Source: Verrucomicrobiia bacterium (GTDB taxonomy: Bacteria > Verrucomicrobiota > Verrucomicrobiia > Opitutales > Cerasicoccaceae). Taken from it: DNA of 64,000 bases. A program made the translations under genes and the position numbers. The DNA lies in contig JAUIAM010000019.1 of the NCBI GenBank assembly GCA_030425485.1, positions 1 to 64,000 of the forward strand. The letters are read 5' to 3'. The stretch's first letter is position 1; the number at the start of each line of letters is the position of its first letter. The notes below the pieces were generated by a model that saw nothing but the letters and a program-made list of their open reading frames with translations, searched no databases and was not told the origin of the DNA. Positions 26,158 through 35,473 of this stretch are shown here, piece after piece.

Positions 26158-29100
26158 CAGTTTTCTTCAGCCAGGTCTTTAAAGTATTCCTCCACGAGGT
26201 GGCGGTACTGCTCCGGTGGCGGGGCGGATTGTCGCTTGTAGCGGATGCGCTCGTCCACGAGCTCACGGCGCAGGTACTGCTGTAGGATGGTGTCGGCGCT
26301 GTCGAGGTCCTTGAGGACGTCGGAGTAGCCGCCATCGGTGCTGCTGCCGCTGGTGCCTTCGGGGGCGCTCATGCGCTCGCCAAGCTCGGTCAGGCTAGGG
26401 TCTTTCAAGCGTTGGCCGGCCTGCTCAAGCTTGGAACCGAGGCGGCCAATCTGCTCGCTCAAGCCCTGGCTTTCGGGACCGTTTTCACCCTGCCGGCCCT
26501 CTTGCCGTTGGCCCTGCTGCTGGGCCTGACGGGTTGACTCGCGGGTGCGCTGTACCTCGGAGGCGAGTTGCTGGAGCTCGGAGCTGGACATGGAGGGGAC
26601 CATGTCACCAGCCTCACGGAGTTGCTCTGCCAGGGCGTCGAGCCCCTCTGCGGCGTCGGACTGGAGCTCGCCCGCCTTGCCATAACGACCGTAGAGCAGG
26701 GCGTTGGCGGCGCGTTGCATGTCGGGCTGGGTGCGGGCCTGAGCGGCTTCTCTCCCGGCCTTGGTCAGGGCTTCGCCCACTTGCGGAAATTGCTGGCCGA
26801 GCTCGGAGGCGTTTTGCTGAATCTCGTTCAGGAGCTCGGTCAAGGTGTCGTTGAGGTCGAGTTGGTCGGCATGCATGGCCTTGCGGTCTGCGTTCTGCCC
26901 GCCGCTGGCTTCGGCGTCCTGACTGGCCTGGGCGGCAGTGGCTTGTTGCTGGGCGAGGGACTCGGCCTGGGCGGCGAGGGCGTCGAGCTCGCCGCTGACG
27001 GCCTGGCGGATGTGCTCGTCGAGCATGCCAATGGCGTTTTTAAGCGATTCGTTTGAGCGGGCGCCTGCGCTCTGAGCACGCTGGGCGTCTCCGCTTTCGA
27101 TGGCCTGGGCGGCGTCTTCCATGTAGCTGGCTGCTTCCTGAAGCTCGCGCTGAAGGCCACTGTAGCCGGGCAGGCTGTTGACGGACTCTCCCTGCGAAGC
27201 CGTACCGGACTGGAGTTCAGACTGGGTCTGGCCGAGTTGGTTGAGCTCGGATTGGCCGGGCTGGGTGCGTGCGGCGCGGTCGTAGCGTTGATTCTGCCCG
27301 GCCTGGTCGTCCGCCAGGCGGTTTAGGTCGGCCATCATTGCCTGCATCTCGGCCAGGGTAAGCGGCTCCTGGTACTGCTTGGGCTCGCTCTCCTGCTCAC
27401 CTTGCTGACCGGACTGGCCCTGTTGTGGCTCACCCTGCGAGGGCATGCCAGCGGTGGGGGGGGAGTTGGCTTTGATGAAGCTTTCGAGCTTAAGCAGGTC
27501 GCTGAGGGCTTCCTCTTGGGAGGGGATGGAGTCGAGGGGACGGTCTTCGTTCAGGAGCTGCTCGGCCTCGGCCAGGCGTTCGAGCGCGTTTTGCATCATG
27601 AGGTAGAACTCTCCGCCTTCGACCATCGCGAGCATCTGGCCGATCTCAGAGAGGAGGGTGAGGGTTTCCTGCTCGACGTTGTTGAGGTCGCTGCCGAGTT
27701 GCTGGAGGGCCTTGCTGCGCGGTTCGTCTTTTAACAGCGCGCCGCGGTGGGTTTCGCGTATGATGCGCTTGAGTTCAACAATGATGGAGCGGATATCGAC
27801 CTCGCGCTGCTCGCCGCCTTCCCCGCCAGCGTCCTCGGAGGATTCCGGCTCGGGGGATTCGATGTCGGCGGAGATTTCGACAAAAAAGACGTCTGTCTGG
27901 GTGACGTTGGGTGTGGGCTGGCGGTTGTCTGAGGCGGTGAAGTAGTACGAGACGATGTCGCCGTGCTCGGCGTTGAGGTCGCGTATCTCGAGCTGGGTGA
28001 GGAATTGGTGCTCGAGCAGCGGCTCGGCGTCTTCGCCGGCGGTGTAAACGACGATCGGTCGGCGCGGGAGGCCGGAGACGGAAGCGTGGAGCTCCACGCG
28101 GGCCAGCCCGAAGTCGTCCCCGCCGTAGAGCTCGAGCGGGATGATGCCCTTGAGCCCGGCGCGGGTGTCTTCGCCGGGGTCGAGCACGTCGGCCACGGGG
28201 GGCTCGTCCGGTGTGACTTCGATGGTGTAGCTCTCGGTGACGGCTTTGCGACCCTCGGGGTTGGTGAGGGTAAACTGGTAGTCGGCGTCGTCCTGGGCCG
28301 TGATCGTTATCTGGCCGTCGAAGACCTGAGCGCTATCGTCCAGGTTTAGCACCGTGGTGATGCCGGAAGACGTAGTGAGCGTGAAGGTGATTTCGCTGCC
28401 CTCGATAGGAAAGAGGTCGAGGAGCTTGGAGTAGGCCAGGGGTTCAAGCCGGGTGTAGGCGGGGGGAAGTATCCCGATCTCTACGGACTCAATGGTGGGC
28501 GGCTCGTAGAGCTTGATCGTGTAGGTCGGGGAGCTAAGAGAGGAGGTCTGCACGCGGTAGGTGGTGTCCGCTTGCAGGTCAAAGAGGGTAAACTGGCCGA
28601 TGCCATCTTCGTCGAGCATCATGGGGTAAGTGGCGTCGCGTCCGTCCTCGCGCACGGTGATGACGGGGTCGCGCTGCCAGCGGGTTACCTCGGCGCGGAT
28701 GACCAACTCGGAGCCGAGGGGGAGTTCGATGTCCCCTGGCTCGACGATGAGCCCGGATGAGGTGCCGCGCAGCTTGTCCTGTTGGTAGTACTGGGCCTTG
28801 CGGGCAAGCTCGGTGCCGGACATGAAGTCCATTAGCAGCAGGGAGCCGATAACGAGGACGAAGGCCAGCGAGGGGTGGAAGCGGGGCGGCAGGGTGGCGG
28901 TGCGGAAGTTGATGCCCTCGGTCTCGCGTTCGACCTGCCGCAAAAGTGCGGCCTCGATGGCGTTGGGGATTTGCTGGCTCTCGCGGCAGCGGTCGATGAC
29001 CTCGACGGCGGTAGAAAGGGATTCCTTGAGGGCGGGGTGACGACGCTCGACCAGCCGGGCGAGGTCCACCATGCTCGGACGGCGCTTGAGGATAAGATAT

Positions 29101-29312
29101 ATGCCCGCGATGAAAAGCGCCCCGCAGATGAGCATGAGGATATTGAAGAGGAGCCAGGCGCTGTGTTCCTGCCACGAAGAGAGGGCGTTGAGGCCCGCCG
29201 CGAGGAGTGCCGCCAGGCTGAAGCTGCCCAGCAGACTGAAGACAAAGACGAAGAGCAGGAAGAGCAGCACCATGCGACGTTGGTGCTCAAGCTTGTGGTA
29301 AAACTCAGGCAT
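26157..29312 (-). CDS. DUF4175-like large membrane coiled-coil protein
   Basis: The 1,051-residue protein starts with two membrane helices (about 14-40 and 53-72) and a third near 149-166. A periplasmic region with beta/Ig-like segments follows (ITVREDGRDATYPMMLDEDG). The second half is a long Gln/Glu/Ala-rich coiled coil with runs such as EPQQGQSGQQGEQESEPKQY. It resembles the DUF4175/TIGR02302 group of alpha-proteobacterial and PVC membrane proteins. No catalytic site is visible. It overlaps BatA by 8 nt upstream and the VWA gene by TGATG downstream. I infer a stalk or tether within the envelope complex. Confidence 0.8.
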   Translation of the reverse strand: MPEFYHKLEHQRRMVLLFLLFVFVFSLLGSFSLAALLAAGLNALSSWQEHSAWLLFNILMLICGALFIAGIYLILKRRPSMVDLARLVERRHPALKESLSTAVEVIDRCRESQQIPNAIEAALLRQVERETEGINFRTATLPPRFHPSLAFVLVIGSLLLMDFMSGTELARKAQYYQQDKLRGTSSGLIVEPGDIELPLGSELVIRAEVTRWQRDPVITVREDGRDATYPMMLDEDGIGQFTLFDLQADTTYRVQTSSLSSPTYTIKLYEPPTIESVEIGILPPAYTRLEPLAYSKLLDLFPIEGSEITFTLTTSSGITTVLNLDDSAQVFDGQITITAQDDADYQFTLTNPEGRKAVTESYTIEVTPDEPPVADVLDPGEDTRAGLKGIIPLELYGGDDFGLARVELHASVSGLPRRPIVVYTAGEDAEPLLEHQFLTQLEIRDLNAEHGDIVSYYFTASDNRQPTPNVTQTDVFFVEISADIESPEPESSEDAGGEGGEQREVDIRSIIVELKRIIRETHRGALLKDEPRSKALQQLGSDLNNVEQETLTLLSEIGQMLAMVEGGEFYLMMQNALERLAEAEQLLNEDRPLDSIPSQEEALSDLLKLESFIKANSPPTAGMPSQGEPQQGQSGQQGEQESEPKQYQEPLTLAEMQAMMADLNRLADDQAGQNQRYDRAARTQPGQSELNQLGQTQSELQSGTASQGESVNSLPGYSGLQRELQEAASYMEDAAQAIESGDAQRAQSAGARSNESLKNAIGMLDEHIRQAVSGELDALAAQAESLAQQQATAAQASQDAEASGGQNADRKAMHADQLDLNDTLTELLNEIQQNASELGQQFPQVGEALTKAGREAAQARTQPDMQRAANALLYGRYGKAGELQSDAAEGLDALAEQLREAGDMVPSMSSSELQQLASEVQRTRESTRQAQQQGQRQEGRQGENGPESQGLSEQIGRLGSKLEQAGQRLKDPSLTELGERMSAPEGTSGSSTDGGYSDVLKDLDSADTILQQYLRRELVDERIRYKRQSAPPPEQYRHLVEEYFKDLAEEN

Positions 29313-31254
29313 GCTGGACCTTTCGTGTGGCCGCAGGCGGGGCGGAAAGCGCGGACTCGATCAGGAGCAGGACGAGAGCGCCCAGGGCCAGCCAGGGCCA
29401 GAGCTGGATGGTGCGGGTAGTGGGCTCGGCTGCGGCGCGGCGGGTGGACTCACGGGTAAGCTGGGCCCGAAGGTCGCTGAGGTCGGCCAGTTGGGTGCTG
29501 GATTCGGTCCGCGAGACATTGACCTGCAAAATTTTCTCTCCCAGCGCGGCAACGCCGGGTGCGGAAGTCAGCAGCGCGGTGTTGGGGTCGCCCTGAGACT
29601 GGAGTTCTGGCGGGAGAGGATCGCCCACCGCGAGCTCGACCACGGTGTCATCCTCCACGGTTTGGCTGAGGACTTCGCGCAGGATGGGGAGAAAGGCGTT
29701 GCGCAGCGGGAGGTCGGACCAGCTTGGGTCAAAGCCGAGGGCGCTGATGATGAGCTGCCCGCGGCCGACGCTCTCGCGGAGCAGGAGGGGGTCGCCGTCC
29801 TCGGTTTCGAGCAAGATGTCGGCGCTGTCGCTGGGGCGGAGTTTGATGTACTGGTAAAGCTCGGTCAGGGCGAGGTCTTGGGCTGACTCACCGTCGAAGA
29901 CCCCGCTGAGGGGGTTGCCGGGTTGGAGGGGAGCGATGCGGAAGGGCTCGCGGCGGTCGCCGTGGCGACCGGGGCGGCCCATGAAGGCAGTTTCGGTCAG
30001 TCCGTTTTCGCGCAAAAGGCGGAACTGGCGCGGGGCGGCCTCGCCGGGAGTCATGAGCACGACACCGCCAGCCTCAAGGTAGGCGCGGATTTGCTCCAGT
30101 TGGGGGGCGTCGAGGTAAGCGGTGGTGCCGGGGAGGTAGAGCACTTCGACGAGGGGGGCGTTGGCGGCGAGGTCGAAGTCCGGGGCGGCGCCGCTGAGGG
30201 CAAAGCTGGGGGGCATGTCGCCGCGCCGGGCCTGGAGGGCTTTCTGGACAAAGGCGACCTCGTTGAGCTTCTCCGGCTCATCCACGCTGGGAAGGAGGGT
30301 GAGCACATCCGCCGGGAGGGGCATGCCGAGCCAGAGCTGGTAGGTGTTATCCGCAGCGTAGGCGTCGGGCTGGAGTTCAAGCTCTCCGAGCAGATTCTCG
30401 GGCTCCGGAACGAGAAAGGCAAAGGTCTGGGTCTGGCCGGGGGCAAAACTGAGGGTCTGGCTTTGGGTGTCGCCCGTGGTGCTGAGGCTGAGGGTGATGT
30501 CCCAGGGCTCGGGGGCGTCATTGCGGACGCGGGCCAGCACGCGTAACATGCCCTCGCTGGCGGGGTAAGCGCGGGCGTTGAGCAGGGCGGCGTTGGGGGT
30601 GGTGAAGTTACCGACCTGTTGCAGCTCCACGGCGACATCTTCTCCGGCGGCGGGGAGGGCGGCTCCCTGCCAGGTGGTGCCCTGAAAATCGCTGATGATG
30701 ACAAGGCGGCGCGGGCCTTCGGAGCCAAGGAGGTCGAGTGCGGCTTCGATGGCCGGGGCGGGCTTTCCGGTGAGCTGGCCTGGTTCAATGTCGTCCAGAA
30801 GCTGGCGCACATGCCGGGTTTCGCCCTCGGGGGGCAGGGTGGCCAGGACTTGCTCGTCAAAGAGAACGAGGCCTGCGGCGTTGCGGGAAAGCTCGGCTTC
30901 GACGACCTCGCGGGCGTCCGTCCAGGCGTCCCACCCGGCCATGCTGGCCGAGGCATCGAGGAGGAGAACGACGCGCTCACGGCCTTTTTCTGCGGGAGTG
31001 GCGGCCTGCTCCGGCGTCCACTGCGGCCCGGCCAGTGCGAGGATGGCCAGCGCGAGTAGCCCCAGCCTGAGCAGGAGCAGGAGGATGTCGCGCAGGCTGC
31101 GGCGCTTGTCCCGGGGCAAATTCGAGGGGGTGATAAAGCGGACGGAGGGAAAGCGCAGGGGCAGAGCCCGGGAGCGGTTAACCAGGTGGGCCAGTAAGGG
31201 CAGGGCGAGTCCGAGCAGCCCCCAGAGCAGGATGGGTTGGGCGAAGCTGAGCAT
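29305..31254 (-). CDS. BatA-type VWA membrane protein
   Basis: The 649-residue protein has the classic BatA N-terminus (FAQPILLWGLLGLALPLLAHL, then NRSRALPLRFPSVRFI) and a second helix at about 58-78. The VWA domain carries MIDAS DASASMAGWD near residue 103. The middle contains an amidotransferase-like Rossmann stretch (AYLEAGGVVLMTPGEAAPRQ). A C-terminal helix (LWPWLALGALVLLLIESALS) anchors the other end. Bat proteins, named for Bacteroides aerotolerance, cluster with MoxR and DUF58 proteins. One base separates it from the DUF58 stop upstream, and it overlaps the DUF4175-like gene by 8 nt downstream. Confidence 0.9.
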   Translation of the reverse strand: MLSFAQPILLWGLLGLALPLLAHLVNRSRALPLRFPSVRFITPSNLPRDKRRSLRDILLLLLRLGLLALAILALAGPQWTPEQAATPAEKGRERVVLLLDASASMAGWDAWTDAREVVEAELSRNAAGLVLFDEQVLATLPPEGETRHVRQLLDDIEPGQLTGKPAPAIEAALDLLGSEGPRRLVIISDFQGTTWQGAALPAAGEDVAVELQQVGNFTTPNAALLNARAYPASEGMLRVLARVRNDAPEPWDITLSLSTTGDTQSQTLSFAPGQTQTFAFLVPEPENLLGELELQPDAYAADNTYQLWLGMPLPADVLTLLPSVDEPEKLNEVAFVQKALQARRGDMPPSFALSGAAPDFDLAANAPLVEVLYLPGTTAYLDAPQLEQIRAYLEAGGVVLMTPGEAAPRQFRLLRENGLTETAFMGRPGRHGDRREPFRIAPLQPGNPLSGVFDGESAQDLALTELYQYIKLRPSDSADILLETEDGDPLLLRESVGRGQLIISALGFDPSWSDLPLRNAFLPILREVLSQTVEDDTVVELAVGDPLPPELQSQGDPNTALLTSAPGVAALGEKILQVNVSRTESSTQLADLSDLRAQLTRESTRRAAAEPTTRTIQLWPWLALGALVLLLIESALSAPPAATRKVQHA

Positions 31255-31255
31255 A

Positions 31256-32158
31256 TCAGGACATAGCCTCCCGGTGGTGGAGGTAGCGCGCGAGGGCGTA
31301 GCCGAGGGATTCGTCGGTGGTCAGGCTGAGATGATCGACCTGCGAGCGCATGAAGGAAGCCTCCAGGGTAGCCATGTAGTCACTCATTTGTGACTTGTAG
31401 CTTCCGCGCACGGCGTCGGGCCAGGAAATGACTTCGCGTCCGGTCTCGCTGTCGCGAAAGCGCATGACGCCGGTTTCGGGCAGGTCGAGCTCGTCGGGGT
31501 CGAGAACTTGAAGGGCCAGCGCGTCGCAATGCCTTAAACGGTAGTGCTTTAGCTGCTCGGGAAGGACATCCTCGCATTCGAGCATGTCGGAAAGGGAAAC
31601 GACAATGCCGCGGTGGCGGAGTTGGTTGCCAAAAGTTTCCAGCATCTGGGCATGGTTGGCCGGGCCGGTGGGTTCAAGGCGGGTCAGCGCTTGTAGTATG
31701 CGCTCAAGCTGGCCGCCTCGGTGGCCGGGAGGAATGACTTCGCAGAGGCTTTCGTTATAGGCAAATAGGCCGACATTGTCACCTTGTCGTGACGCCATGT
31801 AGGCCAGGCAGGCCGCGAGCATGCAGGCGTAGCGAAACTTGCTCACGGCGGCCTTTTCCCCCTGATAGTCCATCGACGCGCTGGCGTCGAGCAGGAGGTA
31901 AATGTTCATGTTGGTCTCCTCCTCGTAGACCTTGGTGTAGAGGCGGTCGCTGCGGGCCATCAGCTTCCAGTCCAGGTACTTGAGGTCGGCGCCGGGGGTA
32001 TAGTCCCGGTACTGGAGGAACTCCGTGCCGATGCCGTGGACGAGGCTGCGGTGCATGCCGGAGAGGAAACCTTCCACGGCGGAGCGGGCCATGAGCGCAT
32101 AGTTGCCCAGTTGCGCCAAGTGGGCAGGATCGAGCAGTTGGTGCGCGCTGGAGGACAT
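31256..32158 (-). CDS. DUF58-domain protein
   Basis: The 300-residue protein carries the DUF58 signature RDYTPGADLKYLDWKLMARS followed by a VWA-like strand with DASASMDYQGEK, a MIDAS-like D-x-S-x-S. DUF58 proteins are the usual partners of MoxR ATPases. The open frame extends to 32377, but the extra 73 residues are Arg/Pro-rich shadow of the MoxR gene. The ATG at 32158 starts five bases after the MoxR stop and gives the normal N-terminus (SSSAHQLLDPAHLAQLGNYA). There is no membrane segment, so this member is cytoplasmic. It probably links the MoxR ATPase to the membrane VWA proteins downstream. Confidence 0.92.
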   Translation of the reverse strand: MSSSAHQLLDPAHLAQLGNYALMARSAVEGFLSGMHRSLVHGIGTEFLQYRDYTPGADLKYLDWKLMARSDRLYTKVYEEETNMNIYLLLDASASMDYQGEKAAVSKFRYACMLAACLAYMASRQGDNVGLFAYNESLCEVIPPGHRGGQLERILQALTRLEPTGPANHAQMLETFGNQLRHRGIVVSLSDMLECEDVLPEQLKHYRLRHCDALALQVLDPDELDLPETGVMRFRDSETGREVISWPDAVRGSYKSQMSDYMATLEASFMRSQVDHLSLTTDESLGYALARYLHHREAMS

Positions 32159-32163
32159 GAGGC

Positions 32164-33168
32164 CTAGCGTTTGAGCTGGCTGATGATTTCGGCGATCAAC
32201 TGGTCCGAGGTGGTGCCTTCGGCTTCGGCGTGGAAACTGGGGATAATGCGGTGGCGCAGGACGGGCAGGGCCAGGGCGTTGATGTCCTCGATGGAAACGG
32301 CGTAGCGGCCATCGAGCAGGGCGCGGGCCTTTCCGGCGAGGACGAGGGCCTGCGAGGCGCGGCTGCCGGCACCCCACTTGATCTTGTCCTTGGCCAGCGG
32401 GAGGGCGTCGGGGTGGCTGGGGCGCGTCGCGGCGGTGAGATTGACCGCGTGACGGACGACGTCTTCGGCCACAGGGACTTCGCGCACGAGTTGCTGCAGG
32501 GCTAGGATCTCCTCGGCGGTAAAGACAGCTTGCGGCTTGCTCTTTTTTGGCGCGGTGGTGGCAGCAACCATCTTGACTTCGTCTTCGAGGGGGAGGTAGT
32601 CGATGTGGATGTTTAAAAGGAAGCGGTCAAGCTGGGCCTCGGGGAGGGGGTAGGTGCCCTCCAGCTCGATAGGGTTCTGGGTAGCCAGGACGAAGAACGG
32701 GGGGGCGAGTTTGTGGGTCTGGCCTGCGGCGGTGACTTGACGCTCTTCCATGGCTTCGAGGAGGGCGGCCTGAGTCTTGGGCGGGGTGCGGTTGATTTCG
32801 TCGGCCAGCAGGATATTGGCAAAAACGGGTCCGGGGACGAAGCGGAAGCTACGTTTACCGCTGGCGGGGTCTTCCTCGACAATTTCGGTGCCGTAGATGT
32901 CTGCCGGCATGAGGTCGGGGGTAAACTGGATGCGCTTGAAGCTGAGGGAAAAGGTCTCGGCCAGGCTGCGCACGAGGAGGGTTTTACCCAGGCCAGGGAC
33001 GCCGGTGAGCAGGGTGTGCCCGGAGCAGAGCAGGCCGATGACGATCTGCTCGATGGCCTCCTCCTGCCCGATAATGGTGCGGTTCAGCTCCTCAAACAAG
33101 CGTGAACGTGCGTCTTTAACTTGGGCGACGATGGTCTCGCCGTCTTGGGACTGGGTAAGGTCTGGCAT
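32164..33168 (-). CDS. MoxR-family AAA+ ATPase
   Basis: The 334-residue ATPase has Walker A GVPGLGKTLLVRSL at about 55-68. Walker B/sensor regions read NILLADEINRTPPKTQAALL and VLATQNPIELEGTYPLPEAQ, and the sensor-2/lid region follows SIEDINALALPVLRHRI. MoxR proteins act as chaperone-like ATPases that mature or insert metal centres in partner proteins, usually together with VWA-domain proteins encoded downstream, as here. It is the promoter-proximal gene of the long minus-strand cluster. The upstream 171-base gap probably holds the promoter, although I could not pick convincing boxes. Confidence 0.95.
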   Translation of the reverse strand: MPDLTQSQDGETIVAQVKDARSRLFEELNRTIIGQEEAIEQIVIGLLCSGHTLLTGVPGLGKTLLVRSLAETFSLSFKRIQFTPDLMPADIYGTEIVEEDPASGKRSFRFVPGPVFANILLADEINRTPPKTQAALLEAMEERQVTAAGQTHKLAPPFFVLATQNPIELEGTYPLPEAQLDRFLLNIHIDYLPLEDEVKMVAATTAPKKSKPQAVFTAEEILALQQLVREVPVAEDVVRHAVNLTAATRPSHPDALPLAKDKIKWGAGSRASQALVLAGKARALLDGRYAVSIEDINALALPVLRHRIIPSFHAEAEGTTSDQLIAEIISQLKR

Positions 33169-33339
33169 GGTGAGAAAATCCGGAGCTGAGATGCAACTCG
33201 TGTCTATGGACTATAGAAGCGTTGGGTACGAGATTGTTCCGTTTCGCGACAAAGGCAAGGGCCATGCACGATTCGGGCCAGGAGAGTATGGATACTGACT
33301 GGAGTAAGTATCACAAAAGGATGGCAGGCAGAACGGGCC

Positions 33340-34599
33340 CTAATAATCCTTTTCGTAGACCACGTTGTACTCATCCACAAAGTAGAGCAGCTTGAGTTTG
33401 GGCTTGTGCCCTACCCAGCGCAGACCAAGTTCCTCGCTAACGATATCGCCCTGGGCGTAGGTCTGGTTCTTGATAATGATCTTGTCTCCGCGGACGGCGT
33501 ATGAGGTGAGATTTTCAATCCAGTTCTGGATGGCCGGGTCCGGGCGGCGATCTCCGGCGGGGAGCTGGTTCAGGGTGGGCTGATCGGGATGGCCGTAGTC
33601 GATGACGGGCAGATCGGGATCGACGGTGGCGACGACCTTGTCTTCCTCGCGAACTTTGATGTCGAGCTCGGGGGCTTTGGGGCTGTCCTTAGCCGCAGTT
33701 TCAGCGATTTCGTCCACGTGGGAGCTGGCTTCAGACTCGGTGACTTCGTAGGGCTCGGCTTTGGTATCGCCTTCGGCGGCATCGTCCTTGAAAAGGTTGA
33801 GCACGCCGTAGGCGAGAAATGCGACCCCGGCCAGCAACACGATGAGAATGCCACCGACGAGGAACAGGTCCTTGTTTATGCTCTTTTTCTTGGTCTCGAC
33901 TTCGCTGAACTCATCGTCGAGCAGTCCTGCCGAAGGATTGATGGGGGGCAGCGGGGCGAGGTCGATGTCGTCATCATCGTCGTATTCGTCCCGATCAAGG
34001 CTGGTAGAGGGTGAAGTGATGACGGGCGGAAGGAGGGGATCGTGGCCGTCTTCATCTTCGGGTTCGTGGGCAGCGTCCTCCTCGCTCACGATTTTTACGC
34101 CGGGCGGGGCCTTGGGGGCTTTCTTCTCCTTTTTCTCCTTGGGTGGCAGCGGGGGCGGGGTGTCGCCCGGGTCTTCGGCAACACGGATAGGAATGCGCTT
34201 GGCGGTGCTTTCGGGAGCAGGTGGGGCCTCCTCCGGCTTAGGGGAGTCTGACGGGGCGGGGGGCTCGGGAGCGGGGTCTGGGTTTGGGCCAGGTTCGGGC
34301 GCTGTGGCCTTGAGCTTGACGGCCGGGGGGGTGTCCTTGGGTTCCTCCGCCTTGGGCTTCAATGTGGGCAGCTTGGGGGCTGGCGTGGGGGGTTCGGCGG
34401 GCTCTGCTGGCGTGGGGGTGCTGTTCTCGCTTGGCTTGGGCTTGAGCGAGAGCGACACCTTGGGCTTGTCCTCCGAGGTGGTTTCCGGCGCAGGGGCAGC
34501 AGGCGGCGTTTGCTCGGGCGTGCTGGTGGCGGGTTTCTTTTTCAGCGTAAGCTTTTTCTTAGCGCTGGAATTGTTTTCGGTATTCGAGTCCTGCTCCAT
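33340..34599 (-). CDS. Proline-rich single-TM protein with GspB-like C-terminal domain
   Basis: The 419-residue protein has a long Pro/Lys/Glu-rich cytoplasmic stretch (residues 1 to about 200) and an acidic run DEYDDDDDID. One membrane helix follows (LFLVGGILIVLLAGVAFLAYGV), then a periplasmic linker and a small C-terminal domain. That domain (IIIKNQTYAQGDIV, LGLRWVG, LLYFVDEYNVVYEKDY) parallels the C-terminal domain of the upstream GspB-like protein: N-Q-x-[FY]-x2-G-x-[LI]-V, L-R, F-[IV]-D, and E/Y ending. I chose the ATG at 34599, which gives a 41-nt overlap with that gene. Function is unknown, but the architecture suggests a second periplasmic connector of the same secretion-type machine. 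Confidence 0.7.
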   Translation of the reverse strand: MEQDSNTENNSSAKKKLTLKKKPATSTPEQTPPAAPAPETTSEDKPKVSLSLKPKPSENSTPTPAEPAEPPTPAPKLPTLKPKAEEPKDTPPAVKLKATAPEPGPNPDPAPEPPAPSDSPKPEEAPPAPESTAKRIPIRVAEDPGDTPPPLPPKEKKEKKAPKAPPGVKIVSEEDAAHEPEDEDGHDPLLPPVITSPSTSLDRDEYDDDDDIDLAPLPPINPSAGLLDDEFSEVETKKKSINKDLFLVGGILIVLLAGVAFLAYGVLNLFKDDAAEGDTKAEPYEVTESEASSHVDEIAETAAKDSPKAPELDIKVREEDKVVATVDPDLPVIDYGHPDQPTLNQLPAGDRRPDPAIQNWIENLTSYAVRGDKIIIKNQTYAQGDIVSEELGLRWVGHKPKLKLLYFVDEYNVVYEKDY

Positions 34600-35473
34600 C
34601 GATGAATTCGATCTCGTTCTCACGGATCGTTTTGATGCGTAGTTGTGTAGTAGGGTCGACCAGTTGCCCGGCCTTAAAAATCTGGTTATTCATCAGCACG
34701 CGGCTCTCGCTGCCTGCGACTTTAATGCCAGTGATGCGGGATTGCTCCAGAAAGGCAACAACTTGTGCATCGGGTTGGGCACCTTCCACGGGGGTGGGCA
34801 GAGGGTCGGTGGGAGCGGGGGCTTGCTCGCCCTCGACGGTGACGGGCTGCGCGGGCAGGGAAAAGGTGATGTCCACCGGTTGCTGGGATATGGGCTGCTG
34901 ACTGGTGGTCGGAGCCGCTGGGGGAGTGGGTTCGGCGGGAGCAGTCGCCACGGGCTGTGTCGTGACGGGTGGGGCTGGAGGCGTTGCCGCGGGCGGTGGT
35001 GTTACGGGCTGGGCGGGGGGCGTTTGCGCCACGGGCTGTTGTGGGGTACTGGGTGCAGGCTGAGCGGTGGGGCTGGCTGGAGGAGATGCGGGGTGCTCGA
35101 CCGGGAGGGCAAAGTTGATCTGGGACTCGGGTGCTTGTCCCAGAGCGGTGGATTCGGGCTGCGGGCTTGGCGGGGGTGTGGAGAGCTTGATTTTGACCGC
35201 GACCTCGCTGGGGAGCTCGGGCTGGACGACTTCGACTGGCTCGGGGTTGATGATGTCCGAAAGGAGGAAATAGGCGGCCACGGTGCCTCCGATGGCCAGG
35301 GCTACGCCCACGGCGGCGACAGTGAGCTTAAAAGAGGTGGCGGAGGCGGGGTTGCCGGGACGCGGGGCATGGCTGCCCATCGGGGCTGGACTGGGGGCCG
35401 AGGGATTGGGGGTTGCGGCCTGGGACTCCCGGTCGCGCTGGGCTTTTTTAAGGGCTTGGTTAATCAGGCTCAT
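34559..35473 (-). CDS. GspB-like general secretion pathway protein
   Basis: The 304-residue protein begins SLINQALKKAQRDRESQ, the characteristic N-terminal tag of GspB/ExeB-like proteins. A membrane helix (LTVAAVGVALAIGGTVAAYFLL), a long Pro/Gln/Ala-rich periplasmic linker and a compact C-terminal domain follow (SRVLMNNQIFKAGQLVDP, EIEFIDGAGLEYRKQFQR). In Aeromonas, ExeB with ExeA helps assemble the ExeD secretin in the outer membrane through peptidoglycan. The true start is the ATG at 35473 inside an ATGA overlap with the ExeA-like gene. The frame open to 35575 is not coding. The locus lies far from the secretin at 55.9 kb but may serve it. Confidence 0.8.
   Translation of the reverse strand: MSLINQALKKAQRDRESQAATPNPSAPSPAPMGSHAPRPGNPASATSFKLTVAAVGVALAIGGTVAAYFLLSDIINPEPVEVVQPELPSEVAVKIKLSTPPPSPQPESTALGQAPESQINFALPVEHPASPPASPTAQPAPSTPQQPVAQTPPAQPVTPPPAATPPAPPVTTQPVATAPAEPTPPAAPTTSQQPISQQPVDITFSLPAQPVTVEGEQAPAPTDPLPTPVEGAQPDAQVVAFLEQSRITGIKVAGSESRVLMNNQIFKAGQLVDPTTQLRIKTIRENEIEFIDGAGLEYRKQFQR

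Noticed and set aside
32159-32377. N-terminal extension of the DUF58 protein
   Set aside because: An Arg/Pro-rich shadow of the MoxR gene. The ATG at 32158 gives the normal DUF58 start.
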